Positions 36,832 to 45,456 of a stretch of DNA of 64,000 bases are shown one piece after another. The notes under the pieces were generated by a model that was given only the letters and a program-made list of their open reading frames with translations, did not search any database and had not been told where the DNA came from. The stretch comes from Geothermobacter hydrogeniphilus (lineage in GTDB: Bacteria; Desulfobacterota; Desulfuromonadia; Desulfuromonadales; Geothermobacteraceae). Position 1 is the first letter of the stretch, and each line of letters begins with the position of its first letter. A program made the translations under genes and the position numbers. The DNA is taken from the NCBI RefSeq assembly GCF_002898515.1, contig NZ_PPFX01000008.1:1-64000 (forward strand). Reading direction: 5' to 3'.

Positions 36832-36908
36832 GGGGCTGTAGTAGAGTCGGTTACAACGCCGGCCTGTCACGCCGGAGGTCGCGGGTTCGAGTCCCGTCAG
36901 CCCCGCCA
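36832..36908 (+). tRNA. tRNA-Asp (GUC), copy 1
   Basis: Acceptor GGGGCTG pairs with CAGCCCC; the anticodon loop CTGTCAC contains GTC; CCA is encoded. Identical in sequence to the copy at 37011-37087. Confidence 0.96.
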
Positions 36909-36916
36909 TTATTTTC

Positions 36917-36992
36917 GGGCGAATAGCTCAGCTGGGAGAGCGCCTGCCTTACAAGCAGGATGTCGGGGGTTCGAGCCCCTCTTCGCCCACCA
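36917..36992 (+). tRNA. tRNA-Val (UAC)
   Basis: Acceptor GGGCGAA pairs with TTCGCCC; the anticodon loop CTTACAA contains TAC; CCA is encoded. It lies between the two identical tRNA-Asp genes. Confidence 0.96.
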
Positions 36993-37010
36993 AAACAAAT
37001 AAGACTTTCA

Positions 37011-37087
37011 GGGGCTGTAGTAGAGTCGGTTACAACGCCGGCCTGTCACGCCGGAGGTCGCGGGTTCGAGTCCCGTCAGCCCCGCCA
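37011..37087 (+). tRNA. tRNA-Asp (GUC), copy 2
   Basis: Base-for-base identical to 36832-36908 over 77 bp, with CCA encoded. A terminator follows directly. Confidence 0.96.
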
Positions 37088-37095
37088 TTTTCCAG

Positions 37096-37122
37096 AGGCG
37101 AGCCCCAGTGGGCTCGCCTTTG
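37096..37122 (+). terminator. Terminator after the second tRNA cluster
   Basis: AGGCGAGCCC (37096-37105) pairs perfectly with GGGCTCGCCT (37110-37119) around CAGT, followed by TTTGCCC. The T run is short but placement fits. Confidence 0.75.
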
Positions 37123-37141
37123 CCCGTTAGGTGGGCCTTAC

Positions 37142-37170
37142 TTGACTTGCCCGCCCCCTGCCCTTAATAT
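37142..37170 (+). promoter_or_regulatory. Promoter for the foldase-NHL operon
   Basis: TTGACT (37142-37147) and TAATAT (37165-37170) are 17 bp apart. The leader that follows contains a perfect hairpin TGAACCC/GGGTTCA (37203-37220) 18 bp before the start codon. Confidence 0.7.
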
Positions 37171-37237
37171 CAGCAACCTGTCAGAAAACTTTTTAACCCG
37201 CTTGAACCCTCCCGGGTTCAGAAACTCTGGAGTCTCT

Positions 37238-38203
37238 ATGATTTGGCAAAGGTGCTGTCGGCTGATTCTTGCAAGTCTGTTTGTTCTGGCGATTTCTTCT
37301 CTCTGTTGGGCCGCCGAGACCCCGAGGATTGTTGCTAAAGTCGGCAGTATCCCGGTGACCGTATACGATCTGCAGCGGCGGATTAACAAGATTATCCCCC
37401 TGCAGGGCAGTTTCCACAGCGGTGTTTCCGCCGAGAAAATGGCGAAAATCAAGTCGCAGGCTTATGAGGAACTTATCGAGCGGGCGCTCAAGGTTCAGTA
37501 TGCTCTGGATGAAGAAATATCCGTTCCTCCCGGATCCCTGAAGGAGAAAATGAAGCCCTACCGGAAACGGTTCAAGACCGATGATGAATTGTCCAAGGCG
37601 CTTGGTGGTGAAACGATTGATGAGTTTCGGGCTGCCCTGTATCGGGGGCTATTGGCCGCCGCGGCTGAGAAGCAGGCTGTTACGGACAAGGTTTCGGTCA
37701 GCGAAGAGCGCGTCAAGAGGTATTATCAGGAAAATAAATCCCGCTTCATGCGTCCGCGGCAGTTCCACGCCAGCCATATTCTGGTCAAGGTTGATCCGAG
37801 CAGCAGCAAAGAGGAGCGGGCCAAGCTGAAGAAGAAAGCTGAGGATCTCGCTGCCAGGGCCAAGGCAGGTGAAGACTTTTTCAACCTTGCTTATTACAAC
37901 TCCGATGATCGCAGCAAGTGGGTTGGAGGTGACCTCGGCCTGTTCCATGAGGGACAAAGTCTTCCGGAATTTGAGGCCGCGCTTAAAAAAATGAAGCCCG
38001 GAGAGATTGTCGGGCCCGTCGAATCCCTTTACGGGTATCACATTATCAAGCTGCACAAGATCAATCCGCCAACCCAGCTCAGTTATGATGACATGGCTAA
38101 AACGATCCGCTTGAAGTTGGAAAAGGAGGATCGCGATCAGCTTTATGAAAAGTGGATGAGTTCATTGAAAAAGAAATACAAGGTTGAACGATTCCTCAAG
38201 TAG
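37238..38203 (+). CDS. Periplasmic PpiC-type peptidyl-prolyl isomerase/foldase
   Basis: A 321-residue exported protein with a signal peptide (1-25, ending LCWAAE). A SurA/PrsA-like chaperone region (30-165) precedes a parvulin domain at about 172-270 with the hallmark FHASHILVKVD, a GEDFFNLAYYNSDD block, GGDLGLFHEGQSLPEFE and GYHIIKLHKI. Such proteins assist folding of outer-membrane or secreted proteins. The ATG at 37238 has TGGAG 8 bp upstream. It is 12 bp before the NHL lipoprotein gene, suggesting an operon. Its location next to exported cytochromes and a secretion cluster fits a role in export, by inference. Confidence 0.9.
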   Translation: MIWQRCCRLILASLFVLAISSLCWAAETPRIVAKVGSIPVTVYDLQRRINKIIPLQGSFHSGVSAEKMAKIKSQAYEELIERALKVQYALDEEISVPPGSLKEKMKPYRKRFKTDDELSKALGGETIDEFRAALYRGLLAAAAEKQAVTDKVSVSEERVKRYYQENKSRFMRPRQFHASHILVKVDPSSSKEERAKLKKKAEDLAARAKAGEDFFNLAYYNSDDRSKWVGGDLGLFHEGQSLPEFEAALKKMKPGEIVGPVESLYGYHIIKLHKINPPTQLSYDDMAKTIRLKLEKEDRDQLYEKWMSSLKKKYKVERFLK

Positions 38204-38215
38204 CGGGTTGCAGAG

Positions 38216-39238
38216 ATGAGGTTTTTCCCCGTTTTACTGCTGGTTTTTATTTATGGATGTGCCGGTGCCGGCGGCCACGATCCTGATTGGGCGCGTGCGC
38301 GTCAACAACTGCTCTGGCCGGAACCGCCCGCACCTCCGCGGATTCAGTTTCTGCGCAGTGTCCAGGCGGCCGACGATCTGGCCGGAAAAGAGCAGAGCGG
38401 GAAAGTGTTCAGTTGGTTGACCGGAGAAAAGACCGCTGATATCCGAATGCTCACTCCCTTTGGAATCGCCGTGGATGGTGACGGGCGGATGTGGGTGGCC
38501 GATACCGAGGGCCGGGCCGTGCAGATGATCGACCTTGCACGGAAACGGGTGGAAAGTTGGCGGCGGCTCGGTGAATGGACCCTGCTTTCCCCGGTCGGTA
38601 TCGCCCGGGACCCGCGGGACGGCAAGTTGTATGTTTCCGATTCCGGTCTGCGCAGGGTCTTTGTTACGGATAAAGATCTGAAGTTTGTCAGGTTGCTCGA
38701 TCCGCCCGGAGGGTTCCGCCGTCCGACGGGGCTTGCCGTCGCACCGGACGGGCGTGTGTATGTCGCCGATACCCTGGCCCACATCATCAAGATTTTTGCC
38801 GCTGACGGTCGCTATCTCGGCGAGCAGAAAAGCGGATTGACGGCGGATGGCCTGTTCAGTCTGCCGGGAAGCCTTGCGGTCGATCGTTCGGGACGTCTCT
38901 TTGTTGTTGATACCATGAACTTCAGGATCGAATATTTTTCTCCTGACGGGGCATCTCTCGGCAGCATCGGTCAATTGGGAGATGTGCCGGGGAGTTTTGC
39001 CCGGCCGCGAGGTGTCGCGGTCGATTCCGCCCAGCATGTTTACGTGACTGATGCGGCATTTGACAATGTCCAGGTGTTTGATTTGGCCGGAAGACTGCTT
39101 TTGGGGTGGGGCGGTCCCGGCAATGTTCCCGGGAAATTCAATATGCCCGCCGGCATGGTTTTCGACGACAGTGACCGGTTGTATGTGGTGGACAGCTTTA
39201 ATCACCGGGTGCAGATGTTTCAATATCTGGGGGATTGA
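38216..39238 (+). CDS. NHL-repeat lipoprotein
   Basis: A 340-residue predicted lipoprotein (MRFFPVLLLVFIYGCAGAG; lipobox Cys at 15) made of about six NHL repeats forming a beta propeller. The repeated element is seen as TPFGIAVDGDGRMWVADTEG, SPVGIARDPRDGKLYVSDSG, RPTGLAVAPDGRVYVADTLA, LPGSLAVDRSGRLFVVDTMN and others ending VVDSFNHRVQMFQY. Propellers of this kind usually mediate protein contacts. The gene follows the PpiC gene by 12 bp and precedes the cytochromes. Similar proteins are common next to multiheme cytochromes in Geobacteraceae; the partner is not known. Confidence 0.88.
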   Translation: MRFFPVLLLVFIYGCAGAGGHDPDWARARQQLLWPEPPAPPRIQFLRSVQAADDLAGKEQSGKVFSWLTGEKTADIRMLTPFGIAVDGDGRMWVADTEGRAVQMIDLARKRVESWRRLGEWTLLSPVGIARDPRDGKLYVSDSGLRRVFVTDKDLKFVRLLDPPGGFRRPTGLAVAPDGRVYVADTLAHIIKIFAADGRYLGEQKSGLTADGLFSLPGSLAVDRSGRLFVVDTMNFRIEYFSPDGASLGSIGQLGDVPGSFARPRGVAVDSAQHVYVTDAAFDNVQVFDLAGRLLLGWGGPGNVPGKFNMPAGMVFDDSDRLYVVDSFNHRVQMFQYLGD

Positions 39239-39274
39239 GGACTCTTCGGGACCGGGTAGCCGGGATTGTGGTTT

Positions 39275-39291
39275 TTGGTCCTAATGTTGCA
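39275..39291 (+). promoter_or_regulatory. Candidate sigma-54 promoter upstream of the cytochrome genes
   Basis: TTGGTCCTAATGTTGCA has the GG (39277-39278) and GC (39289-39290) doublets exactly 10 bp apart, and TTGCA matches the -12 element. The first half departs from TGGCAC in two bases. It would start transcription about 45 bp before the cytochrome gene at 39349. Confidence 0.5.
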
Positions 39292-39348
39292 TATATTGCG
39301 ACTGTCGGGCTCCGTGGTTAGAATCTGTTCTGGTTGGAGACGAGTCGT

Positions 39349-40116
39349 ATGTCAAAATATTTTTTCCTGTTCATATTCGCCTCATTGCTCTTTTCGGGCG
39401 GACAGATTTTTGCCGCCGGTCCGGGACCCAAGGATCTGGGCTTCAATAACGGTAACAATTCCAATCCACATAACCTCTCTTCCCTCAGCAGCAGTAACAT
39501 CCATGCGGCCGCCGGCGGAGAAGATCGTATCTGTGTTTTCTGCCATACCCCGCATGGCGGCGACCCCCAGACGCCTCTGTGGAACCGCCCCGATCTGGCG
39601 CTGCCCGATTCTTCATACCCGCTTTATGGCGGCGTTGTTGAAATCAAAACGATCGGCGCCGCGAAATATACCAATACGGATGCCAGTATTCAGTATCCGA
39701 ACGGAGCATCCCGCATGTGTCTTTCCTGCCACGATGGTGTGACCGCCATCGGAGAGGTGATCAGTGGTGAAATCATTGATTCTTCCATGACCATGTCGGC
39801 TTCGGGAACGATTGATCTGGCGAAATCCCATCCGATCTCCTTTGTTTACAATGCGACCGTTATGGGGCTTATCAACGGTCGCAAAACGAGTACCGAGTAC
39901 CAGATGCCGCCGATCGACAGTCAGGCGCCGCGGGACAGCCTCGAACGGATGCAATGCACAACCTGTCACGATCCTCACGTCAATACGCGCGGTGTCGGCT
40001 ATTCGTTGCCTTTCTGGCGCAATTACACCGGAGTTGAGGCCACCGACTATTCAACGACCTGTGATGCCTGCCATGTTGCGCCGCCGAACAACACCGGCAC
40101 GCAGCATAACCTTTAA
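39349..40116 (+). CDS. Tetraheme c-type cytochrome
   Basis: A 255-residue exported protein with a signal peptide (1-23, ending FAAG) and four CxxCH haem sites at C62, C124, C203 and C238. The first (CVFCHTPHGG) and third (CTTCHDPHV) are followed by extra histidines that could serve as distal ligands. The long spacing between sites suggests an extended protein rather than a compact tetrahaem fold. Start at 39349 follows GGAGACGAG. It is 16 bp from the next cytochrome gene. I infer a periplasmic or extracellular electron transfer role; no precise family could be named. Confidence 0.88.
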   Translation: MSKYFFLFIFASLLFSGGQIFAAGPGPKDLGFNNGNNSNPHNLSSLSSSNIHAAAGGEDRICVFCHTPHGGDPQTPLWNRPDLALPDSSYPLYGGVVEIKTIGAAKYTNTDASIQYPNGASRMCLSCHDGVTAIGEVISGEIIDSSMTMSASGTIDLAKSHPISFVYNATVMGLINGRKTSTEYQMPPIDSQAPRDSLERMQCTTCHDPHVNTRGVGYSLPFWRNYTGVEATDYSTTCDACHVAPPNNTGTQHNL

Positions 40117-40132
40117 AAACGATGTGAATGTC

Positions 40133-41224
40133 ATGAGATACCTTCTTCTCTGCTTCGTTTTTCTGATTTCCGTATCCACCTCCTGGGCTGCTTTATCTCG
40201 TGGCGGCAAGCTTCAAGGCGCGCACGGAGACAGGCAGGCCTTGCCGAAAACATGTCGCGCCTGTCATCGGGGGATGAATATGTCGATTTCCGGGGAGGAG
40301 GGCAGTTGCCTTTCCTGTCATGGGTCGACTGTCAACCGGACGGCCATGCAGGAGCGCGGGTATCTCGGCAAGCAAGCGGGGGGGCTGAAGAACATCGAGG
40401 CCGAGCTTGTCAAGCCCTATCGCCACCCGGTCCTCGATGTAAAGGGGGTCCACCGCCAGGGGGAGGCCCTGCCCGAAGAAATTGTCAATGCCACCCGGCA
40501 TTCTGAGTGTGTTGATTGTCATGACCCCCATCTGGTCAGTGCCGAAGCTCCATTCAGGGGGTTGAAGGGTCGCCGGGTGGGGAATTTCATTGCTGACATC
40601 AAGGATGAATATGAACTCTGCTACCGGTGCCATTCCAGTAGCGCCAATCTTCCCGTGGACTCAACGGATAAACATCTCGAGTTCAAGGTGACCAATCGGT
40701 CTTTTCATCCGGTTGAGGGTGAGGGGCGGAACAAGTATGTGATCAGCCTGCTTGAGCCTTATAACGAAACGCAGGAGCGTCCGGGTGACATTTCGATGCT
40801 GAGCTGCAGTTCCTGTCATGGAAGTGACGAGGTCGATGGGCCCCGGGGGCCGCACGGGTCACGTTTCCGAGGGCTGTTGAAATACAATTACGAGATGGAT
40901 GACGGGCGCAATGAGAGCTATTACGCTTATCAGCTCTGCTACACCTGTCATGATCGCAACAGTATCCTTGGAGATGAGAGTTTCTCCCTGCACAGTCTGC
41001 ATATTCTGGGTGACCGCTCCCGTGGCGAAGCGGGCACGTCCTGTTTTACCTGTCACGATGCCCATGGCAGCCAGCAGAATCAGTACCTGATCCGGTTCAA
41101 CGAGGATGTGGTACGGCCGGCCGCAAACGGCAGACTCGAATACAAGGCCCAGGGAGTCGCGTCCCGCCATGGCAGCTGTACCCTGAGTTGCCACGGTGTT
41201 GAGCACGATGCCTTGAGCTACTGA
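40133..41224 (+). CDS. Octaheme c-type cytochrome with one unusual haem site
   Basis: A 363-residue exported protein with a signal peptide (1-20, STSWAA). Seven CxxCH motifs are seen (CRACH, CLSCH, CVDCH, CYRCH, CSSCH, CYTCH, CFTCH). An eighth near the C-terminus is CTLSCH, with three residues between the cysteines. The domain resembles cytochromes with doubled CXXCH repeats. The ATG at 40133 is chosen for its clean signal peptide; the open frame upstream overlaps the tetraheme gene in another frame. The ribosome binding site is weak (GATGTGAATGTC), so coupling to the upstream gene is plausible. Likely part of an electron conduit. Confidence 0.88.
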   Translation: MRYLLLCFVFLISVSTSWAALSRGGKLQGAHGDRQALPKTCRACHRGMNMSISGEEGSCLSCHGSTVNRTAMQERGYLGKQAGGLKNIEAELVKPYRHPVLDVKGVHRQGEALPEEIVNATRHSECVDCHDPHLVSAEAPFRGLKGRRVGNFIADIKDEYELCYRCHSSSANLPVDSTDKHLEFKVTNRSFHPVEGEGRNKYVISLLEPYNETQERPGDISMLSCSSCHGSDEVDGPRGPHGSRFRGLLKYNYEMDDGRNESYYAYQLCYTCHDRNSILGDESFSLHSLHILGDRSRGEAGTSCFTCHDAHGSQQNQYLIRFNEDVVRPAANGRLEYKAQGVASRHGSCTLSCHGVEHDALSY

Positions 41225-41288
41225 AGTCCGGATCGGTGACTGTCCCACGAGGAAGGCAATATCAGGACCGGATGAACTGAAACGTATT

Positions 41289-41317
41289 AAGGCCGACAGT
41301 CTTCTGTCGGCCTTTTT
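41289..41317 (+). terminator. Terminator after the cytochrome genes
   Basis: AAGGCCGACAG (41289-41299) pairs perfectly with CTGTCGGCCTT (41304-41314) around TCTT, with a T run of five. Confidence 0.9.
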
Positions 41318-41367
41318 GCCTGGACGTTTCCACTTCGGTCTATTTCTTCGACCCCGTCCGAAGTGCA

Positions 41368-41531
41368 ACCTGAATCCGTGAGTTCATTGCTGGCGGATAA
41401 CACAAGCCATTGTCCTGTCTGCGGTTTCCAAAAATCACCGGTGAACCTATGGGGGCACCTCGGATTTTTGGAAACCGTTTTCAGGACAGGCACTTGCATT
41501 CTCCATCCGGCATAAACTCCCTGATTCAGGT
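41368..41531 (-). repeat. Fold-back repeat family R, full copy in reverse orientation
   Basis: 164 bp from ACCTGAATCCGTGAG to CTCCCTGATTCAGGT with inner arms GGTTTCCAAAAATC and GATTTTTGGAAACC. It fills the spacer before the secretion gene cluster, 52 bp before the first start codon. Confidence 0.88.
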
Positions 41532-41583
41532 GTTAAGCTTTTTCGTGAAAACAGCCCTGTTTTTATGGTATCTTAAGACGATT

Positions 41584-42795
41584 ATGCCTTCCTTTGTCTG
41601 TAAAATAGGCACCTCTGACGGACGTGTGGTTGAGCGGGAGTTCGAGTCCGGCAGTCGCGAGTTGTTGCGTGAACACCTGCGTGAGCAGGGGTTTTATGTT
41701 TTCGAGATCCGTCGCCGGTATTTTCAGGGGCTTGCGCAGTCTGTCGGTACCCGCGGTGGCTGGAGCAGCCGACGTTTTCTCTCCTTCAACCAGGAACTGA
41801 TGGTTCTGCTCAAGGCCGGATTGCCGATTCTGCAGATCCTTGACACCTTGCTCGACCGTCAGGAGAGCGGGGGGATGCATGAGGTGCTCAACGCGATACG
41901 CGAGGACATCAGGGGAGGCGCATCGCTCTCTGAGGCGCTGGGGAAATTCCCCCGCGCGTTTCCCCATCTTTACATCGCCTCGGTCAAGGCGGGGGAACGG
42001 ACCGGTGAGTTGCCGGTGACCATCGGTCGTTATATCGAATATCAGAAACGCCTTGAAATGATGAAAGCCAAGGTTAAAAATGCCTCCTTTTATCCCATGC
42101 TGCTGGTTATCGCCGTGGTGCTGGTGGTTTTTTTTCTGATGCTTTTTGTTGTCCCGCGTTTCAGCCAGATTTATGCTGATGCCAACGTTCAATTGCCGTT
42201 GATGACGCGCATCGTGATCGGCATCGCCAACGGGTTGACAGAATTCCTGCCGTTACTGATTGCCGCCGTGGTTGTGCTGGGCATCCTGCTGCGAACCTTC
42301 CTGGCTTCGGACAAGGGAGCGTTCTGGTTTGACGGCTTCAAGTTGAAACTGCCTTTTTTCGGCCCCATGCTGGGTGAATATGCTCTGCTCAGTTTCTGTC
42401 GTACTCTCGGGACCACCCTGCTCAGCGGGATTCCTGTCATCCAGTCGCTGCAGATGGCGCGCGGGACCCTTAACAACCGGGCGCTGGAGCGGGAAATTGT
42501 TCTGGCGACGCGACGTGTTGAAGAGGGAATGGGGCTCTCGGAGAGCTTTGAGCGGGCCGGCTTTTTCCCCAATATTGCCCTGCGGATGATCTCCGTCGGT
42601 GAAGCCGGGGGATCCCTGCCTGAAATGCTGGCCGATGTTGCCGAATACTATGAGAGTGAGGTCGAGCGACGCCTGGATCGATTGACGACCCTGATTGAAC
42701 CGTTGATGATGGCGGGCATGGGGCTGATTATCGGCGGCATTGTCGTCTCGATGTATTTCCCGATCTTTCAGCTTGCGGGGACAGTCGGCGGATGA
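41584..42795 (+). CDS. gspF: Type II secretion/type IV pilus inner-membrane platform protein (GspF/PilC-like)
   Basis: A 403-residue polytopic protein with the duplicated T2SF domain. The first copy has FNQELMVLLKAGLPILQILDTLL and ASVKAGERTGELP; the second has FCRTLGTTLLSGIPVIQSLQMA and MISVGEAGGSLPEML. Membrane helices lie near 175-200, 220-245 and at the C-terminus (LMMAGMGLIIGGIVVSMYFP). It anchors the assembly ATPase. The ATG at 41584 is chosen from family similarity; the longer frame would translate the fold-back repeat. It overlaps gspE by 4 bp. Confidence 0.93.
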   Translation: MPSFVCKIGTSDGRVVEREFESGSRELLREHLREQGFYVFEIRRRYFQGLAQSVGTRGGWSSRRFLSFNQELMVLLKAGLPILQILDTLLDRQESGGMHEVLNAIREDIRGGASLSEALGKFPRAFPHLYIASVKAGERTGELPVTIGRYIEYQKRLEMMKAKVKNASFYPMLLVIAVVLVVFFLMLFVVPRFSQIYADANVQLPLMTRIVIGIANGLTEFLPLLIAAVVVLGILLRTFLASDKGAFWFDGFKLKLPFFGPMLGEYALLSFCRTLGTTLLSGIPVIQSLQMARGTLNNRALEREIVLATRRVEEGMGLSESFERAGFFPNIALRMISVGEAGGSLPEMLADVAEYYESEVERRLDRLTTLIEPLMMAGMGLIIGGIVVSMYFPIFQLAGTVGG

Positions 42796-44525
42796 GCGGG
42801 ACGGTGATGAAATTCGAACGCAAGAAGCTGGGTGACATTCTGGTTGAAATGGGTTCCATCGCTCCGGCCCAGGTGAAGCTGATCCTGGAGAAGATGGCCG
42901 CCGTCGGTGGCCGTTTCGGCCAGACCGGGGTCAACGAAGGGCTCTTTAACGAGGATGAACTGGCTCAGGCTCTCGCCCTGCAGTTCAACCTCGAGTATCT
43001 CGATTTGAAGGAGTTTCAGCCCGATCCCGAACTGCTGGCGGAAATGCCGGCGGGATTGCCGCTGCGTTATCATTTCCTGCCGGTTAAACGGGATGACCAT
43101 GGCCTGGTGGTGGCGATGGCCGATCCTTCGGATGTCACGACTTTTGATGATCTGGAACTGCTGCTCAATACCCCGTTGACGCTGATGGTTGCGGCAGCCA
43201 GCCGCATTGACCTGCTGCTGGAGCAGGGCGGTGGATCGCAGCAGATGCTGCAGGATGTCTCCGAGGATTTCAAGCTGCACCTGGTCAAGGAGACCGAAAA
43301 GGGAGAAGAGATTCTCTCTATCGAAAAGCTGACCGAAGATACCAGCCCGATTATCCGGTTGATTGATTCAACGCTTTACGACGCCCTGCAGAAGCGCGCC
43401 TCGGATATCCATATCGAAACCAATATGGATGGGGTGGTCATCAAGTATCGTGTTGACGGTGTCCTGTTCCGGGCCACCGAACCGCTCGATACCCGTTTCC
43501 AGGGGCCGATCATTTCCCGCATCAAAGTCATGAGTGAGCTTGATATCTCTGAACGGCGCATCCCCCAGGATGGCCGTTTCAAGGTGCGGATGGCAGGAAA
43601 ATCGATTGATTTCCGGGTTTCGATCATGCCGAGTGTTTTCGGCGAGGACGCGGTTATCCGTATTCTCGACAAGGAGAGCATCGCCAAGGACCTCAAGGGA
43701 CTGACCCTGGACGTTCTCGGTTTCTCCGAGCGGGAATTGAAACGATTGCGCAGGATGATTCGCGAACCTTACGGCATGGTGCTGGTTACCGGACCGACCG
43801 GTTCCGGGAAAACCACCTCTCTCTATGCCGCCCTGAGTGAGATTTTCAACGAAGAAGAAAAGATTATTACGATTGAGGATCCGGTTGAGTATCAACTCAA
43901 GGGGATTGTCCAGATTCCTGTCAATGAAAAGAAGGGGCTGACTTTCGCCCGCGGATTGCGCTCGATTCTGCGTCACGATCCGGACAAGATCATGGTCGGC
44001 GAGATCCGCGATCCTGAAACCGCCCAGATTGCTGTACAGTCGGCCCTGACTGGACACCTCGTCTTTACCACGGTGCATGCCAACAATGTTTTCGATGTTC
44101 TCGGCCGGTTTCTGCACATGGGCATCGACGCTTACAACTTTGTCTCCTGTTTAAATTGCGTGGCAGCGCAGCGCCTGGTGAGAAAACTCTGTATTCACTG
44201 CCGGCGTCCGGTGACCTATGATCGCGACACCCTGCGCGAGGCCGGTCTCGCCCCGGAGAAATATGCCGGACACACATTCTATGAGCCCGAGGGTTGCAGC
44301 GAGTGCAATGGAACCGGATATCATGGCCGCAGCGCCATCGTTGAACTGCTTGATCTCAATGACGATCTACGGGAAATGATTGTCAATAAAACTCCGGTCA
44401 GCAAACTCAAACAGGCGGCTCGTGCTGCCGGAACCCAATTTCTGCGCCAGGCCGCCCTGGAAAAACTGGTTTCCGGTTCAACCAGTTTGGCTGAGATCAA
44501 TCGCGTGACCTTCGTGGAGGGATAG
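42792..44525 (+). CDS. gspE: Type II secretion/type IV pilus assembly ATPase (GspE/PilB-like)
   Basis: A 577-residue hexameric ATPase. An MshEN-type N-terminal domain (KKLGDILVEMGSIAPAQVKLIL) precedes the motor, which has Walker [11 protein letters not shown], the Asp box ITIEDPVEYQL, Walker B KIMVGEIRDPETA and the His box GHLVFTTVHAN. A C4 zinc module (CIHCRRP...CSECNGTG) is intact. It powers pseudopilus growth for protein export. It overlaps gspF (ATGA) and lies directly before the PilM-like gene, in order for translation coupling across the cluster. Confidence 0.95.
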   Translation: MSGTVMKFERKKLGDILVEMGSIAPAQVKLILEKMAAVGGRFGQTGVNEGLFNEDELAQALALQFNLEYLDLKEFQPDPELLAEMPAGLPLRYHFLPVKRDDHGLVVAMADPSDVTTFDDLELLLNTPLTLMVAAASRIDLLLEQGGGSQQMLQDVSEDFKLHLVKETEKGEEILSIEKLTEDTSPIIRLIDSTLYDALQKRASDIHIETNMDGVVIKYRVDGVLFRATEPLDTRFQGPIISRIKVMSELDISERRIPQDGRFKVRMAGKSIDFRVSIMPSVFGEDAVIRILDKESIAKDLKGLTLDVLGFSERELKRLRRMIREPYGMVLVTGPTGSGKTTSLYAALSEIFNEEEKIITIEDPVEYQLKGIVQIPVNEKKGLTFARGLRSILRHDPDKIMVGEIRDPETAQIAVQSALTGHLVFTTVHANNVFDVLGRFLHMGIDAYNFVSCLNCVAAQRLVRKLCIHCRRPVTYDRDTLREAGLAPEKYAGHTFYEPEGCSECNGTGYHGRSAIVELLDLNDDLREMIVNKTPVSKLKQAARAAGTQFLRQAALEKLVSGSTSLAEINRVTFVEG

Positions 44526-44528
44526 TTG

Positions 44529-45449
44529 ATGGGCCTGTTTCAACGTACCTATTTGGGGCTCGATATCCGTCCCGACGAATTGCGCCTGGTGTCTATGCAG
44601 CGCCGGGGAAAACAGCGGCATCTGGTCACCGGTCGTCTGCTCGGCCTGGATGATGGATTGTTGTCCGTGGGAACCCGGGAGCCGAATATCGCCGATCTCG
44701 ATCTGTTCGTGGAACGCTTGCGGGAGATTCTCGATCCCGTCTCCGGTAAGGAAGAGCGGGTTTCTGTAGGGCTTCCCGATGCCGCCGGGAGACAGTTGGT
44801 TACAGAGGTGGAAACGATCTTCAAGTCACGGCAGGAAGGCTGTGAAATCCTGCGTTGGCAGCTCAAGGCGAGTCTTCCGGCCGAACCCCAGGATGTCCAT
44901 CTGGATTATCAGCTTCTCGAACAACAGGAGTCGGGCCGTCATCGCCTGCTGGTGGCGGTTATCGCCCGTGCCGTTGTCGAGCAGTACGAAGAGGCGTTTG
45001 ACAAGGCGGGGTACCAGGCCGCCTGGTTGGATTTTCACAGCGCCAACCTGTACAACTGGTATCGGCAGGCGGTTGATATGGGTGATGAATTTGTCCTGAT
45101 CGGTTGTGATGGCGACGCCCTCAGTTTTCGCTACCAGGCTGATGGACGCGTGGTTTTTCAGCGCAGCCGGGTTGCCGGAATGTCAGCCGAGAAAATATTT
45201 CAGGAGGTCAACCGCTCTCTCGCGGGCGCCCGGGAGATGCATCCGGAAATCAATCGCGCCCGGGTTTATCTGCACAACGACTGGCAAGATGCCGGTTCCC
45301 TGGTCGCGGCGCTGGAGACGGTTTTTGAAAAGGAAGTTGTTTCCGTCACCCCCCGCTTCGATCATTTCGGCGCTGTTGACCTCGGAGTCCCCGAATGGCG
45401 CGCCCGCGGACTTGCCGGAGCGGCAGGTGCCGCCGAACGGATGATGTGA
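44529..45449 (+). CDS. pilM: PilM/GspL-like cytoplasmic assembly protein
   Basis: A 306-residue protein with the actin-like fold of PilM/GspL N-domains (YLGLDIRPDELRLVSMQRRG, VSVGLPDAAG, LLVAVIARAVVEQYEEAF). No membrane helix is evident, so it is closer to PilM than to membrane-spanning GspL. It links the ATPase to the PilN/PilO membrane pair. The ATG at 44529 has GGAGGG 7 bp upstream and overlaps the end region of gspE by spacing only. Sequence identity to known PilM is low, so the name rests largely on gene order. Confidence 0.78.
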   Translation: MGLFQRTYLGLDIRPDELRLVSMQRRGKQRHLVTGRLLGLDDGLLSVGTREPNIADLDLFVERLREILDPVSGKEERVSVGLPDAAGRQLVTEVETIFKSRQEGCEILRWQLKASLPAEPQDVHLDYQLLEQQESGRHRLLVAVIARAVVEQYEEAFDKAGYQAAWLDFHSANLYNWYRQAVDMGDEFVLIGCDGDALSFRYQADGRVVFQRSRVAGMSAEKIFQEVNRSLAGAREMHPEINRARVYLHNDWQDAGSLVAALETVFEKEVVSVTPRFDHFGAVDLGVPEWRARGLAGAAGAAERMM

Positions 45450-45456
45450 ACCGTCT

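Noticed and set aside
39812-40132. N-terminal extension of the octaheme cytochrome
   Set aside because: It overlaps the tetraheme gene in another frame and lacks a signal peptide; the start at 40133 gives a clean one.
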